Shown: positions 5,079 to 5,200 of the stretch, one piece after another | Numbering within the stretch: position 1 is the stretch's first letter | Layout of the letters: the number at the start of each line of letters is the position of its first letter | Assembly: GCA_944382805.1 (NCBI GenBank) | Contig: CALWNS010000063.1 | Location: 1 to 5,200 of the forward strand | Direction of reading: 5' to 3' | DNA from: an uncultured Gemmiger sp. | Lineage (GTDB): Bacteria > Bacillota > Clostridia > Oscillospirales > Ruminococcaceae | Length of the DNA: 5,200 bases | Position numbers and translations under genes: made by a program | The notes under the pieces: generated by a model | Databases searched by the model: none | Seen by the model: the letters and a program-made list of their open reading frames with translations, nothing else | Told to the model about the DNA's origin: nothing

Positions 5079-5200
5079 TTACAGCTCCGCGAAGTACTTG
5101 ATGGTGCGGACCATCTGGCTGGTGTAGCTGTTCTCGTTGTCGTACCAGGACACGACCTGCACCTGATAGGTGTCGTCGTCGATCTTGGTGACCATGGTCT
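5079..5200 (-). CDS. gap: Glyceraldehyde-3-phosphate dehydrogenase, C-terminal end (partial)
   Basis: Only the last 39 codons and the stop (TTA at 5079-5081 on the plus strand) are in view; the rest continues past the right edge. The enzyme converts glyceraldehyde 3-phosphate, NAD+ and phosphate to 1,3-bisphosphoglycerate in cytoplasmic glycolysis. Identification rests on the hallmark C-terminal motif SWYDNE, whose Asn contacts the nicotinamide in characterised enzymes. It is followed by NSYTSQMVRTIKYFAEL, matching the tail typical of clostridial GAPDH (usually about 335 residues). The catalytic Cys and the Rossmann fold are outside the window. The gene converges on hsp20 and has its own terminator, so the two units are insulated. 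Codons are strongly C/G-ending, as expected for a highly expressed glycolytic gene. The call is firm, but the cofactor class (GapA or GapB type) cannot be judged from this tail. Confidence 0.93.
   Translation of the reverse strand, partial: TMVTKIDDDTYQVQVVSWYDNENSYTSQMVRTIKYFAEL

Overview
The window looks like chromosomal DNA of a GC-rich, low-copy Firmicute of the gut type (Oscillospirales/Ruminococcaceae, in the style of Faecalibacterium, Subdoligranulum or Gemmiger). This is an inference from four things: strongly G/C-ending codons, AGGAGG-type ribosome binding sites, a CIRCE operator (the HrcA target typical of Firmicutes), and the protein types present. Genus cannot be proved from this window. 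There is no mobile element, CRISPR array, tRNA or rRNA.

Layout, left to right. 1-590 (+): C-terminal half of a MalK/UgpC/MsmX-type sugar ABC transporter ATPase, closed by a strong intrinsic terminator (627-659). 713-2698 (+): a complete fructose-family PTS permease with EIIA, EIIB and EIIC in one chain; no fruK or fruR lies beside it in view. 2699-2890: a control region with a promoter, a palindrome over its -10 box, and then a perfect terminator-type hairpin placed BEFORE the next gene's start codon. 2891-4228 (+): a complete MATE-family efflux transporter, followed by its own terminator (4238-4280). 4281-4504: an AT-rich control region carrying a CIRCE element laid over a good sigma-A promoter, a weaker upstream promoter with its own palindrome, and a long leader. 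4505-4945 (+): a complete Hsp20 small heat-shock protein with a strong terminator (4955-4992). 5016-5200 (-): a terminator and the last 39 codons of glyceraldehyde-3-phosphate dehydrogenase, convergent with hsp20.

The genes look like separate transcription units rather than one operon: each + strand gene is followed by a terminator hairpin, although the one after the PTS gene lies inside the next gene's leader. Sugar uptake (ABC ATPase, PTS) and glycolysis (GAPDH) are metabolically related but not demonstrably co-regulated here.

The coding content is ordinary. The items worth attention are regulatory: the apparent transcription attenuator in the MATE leader, with no identified aptamer, and the CIRCE-controlled hsp20 promoter with a structured leader and a Shine-Dalgarno that can pair with bases just before the start codon. 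I found no convincing new multi-gene system.
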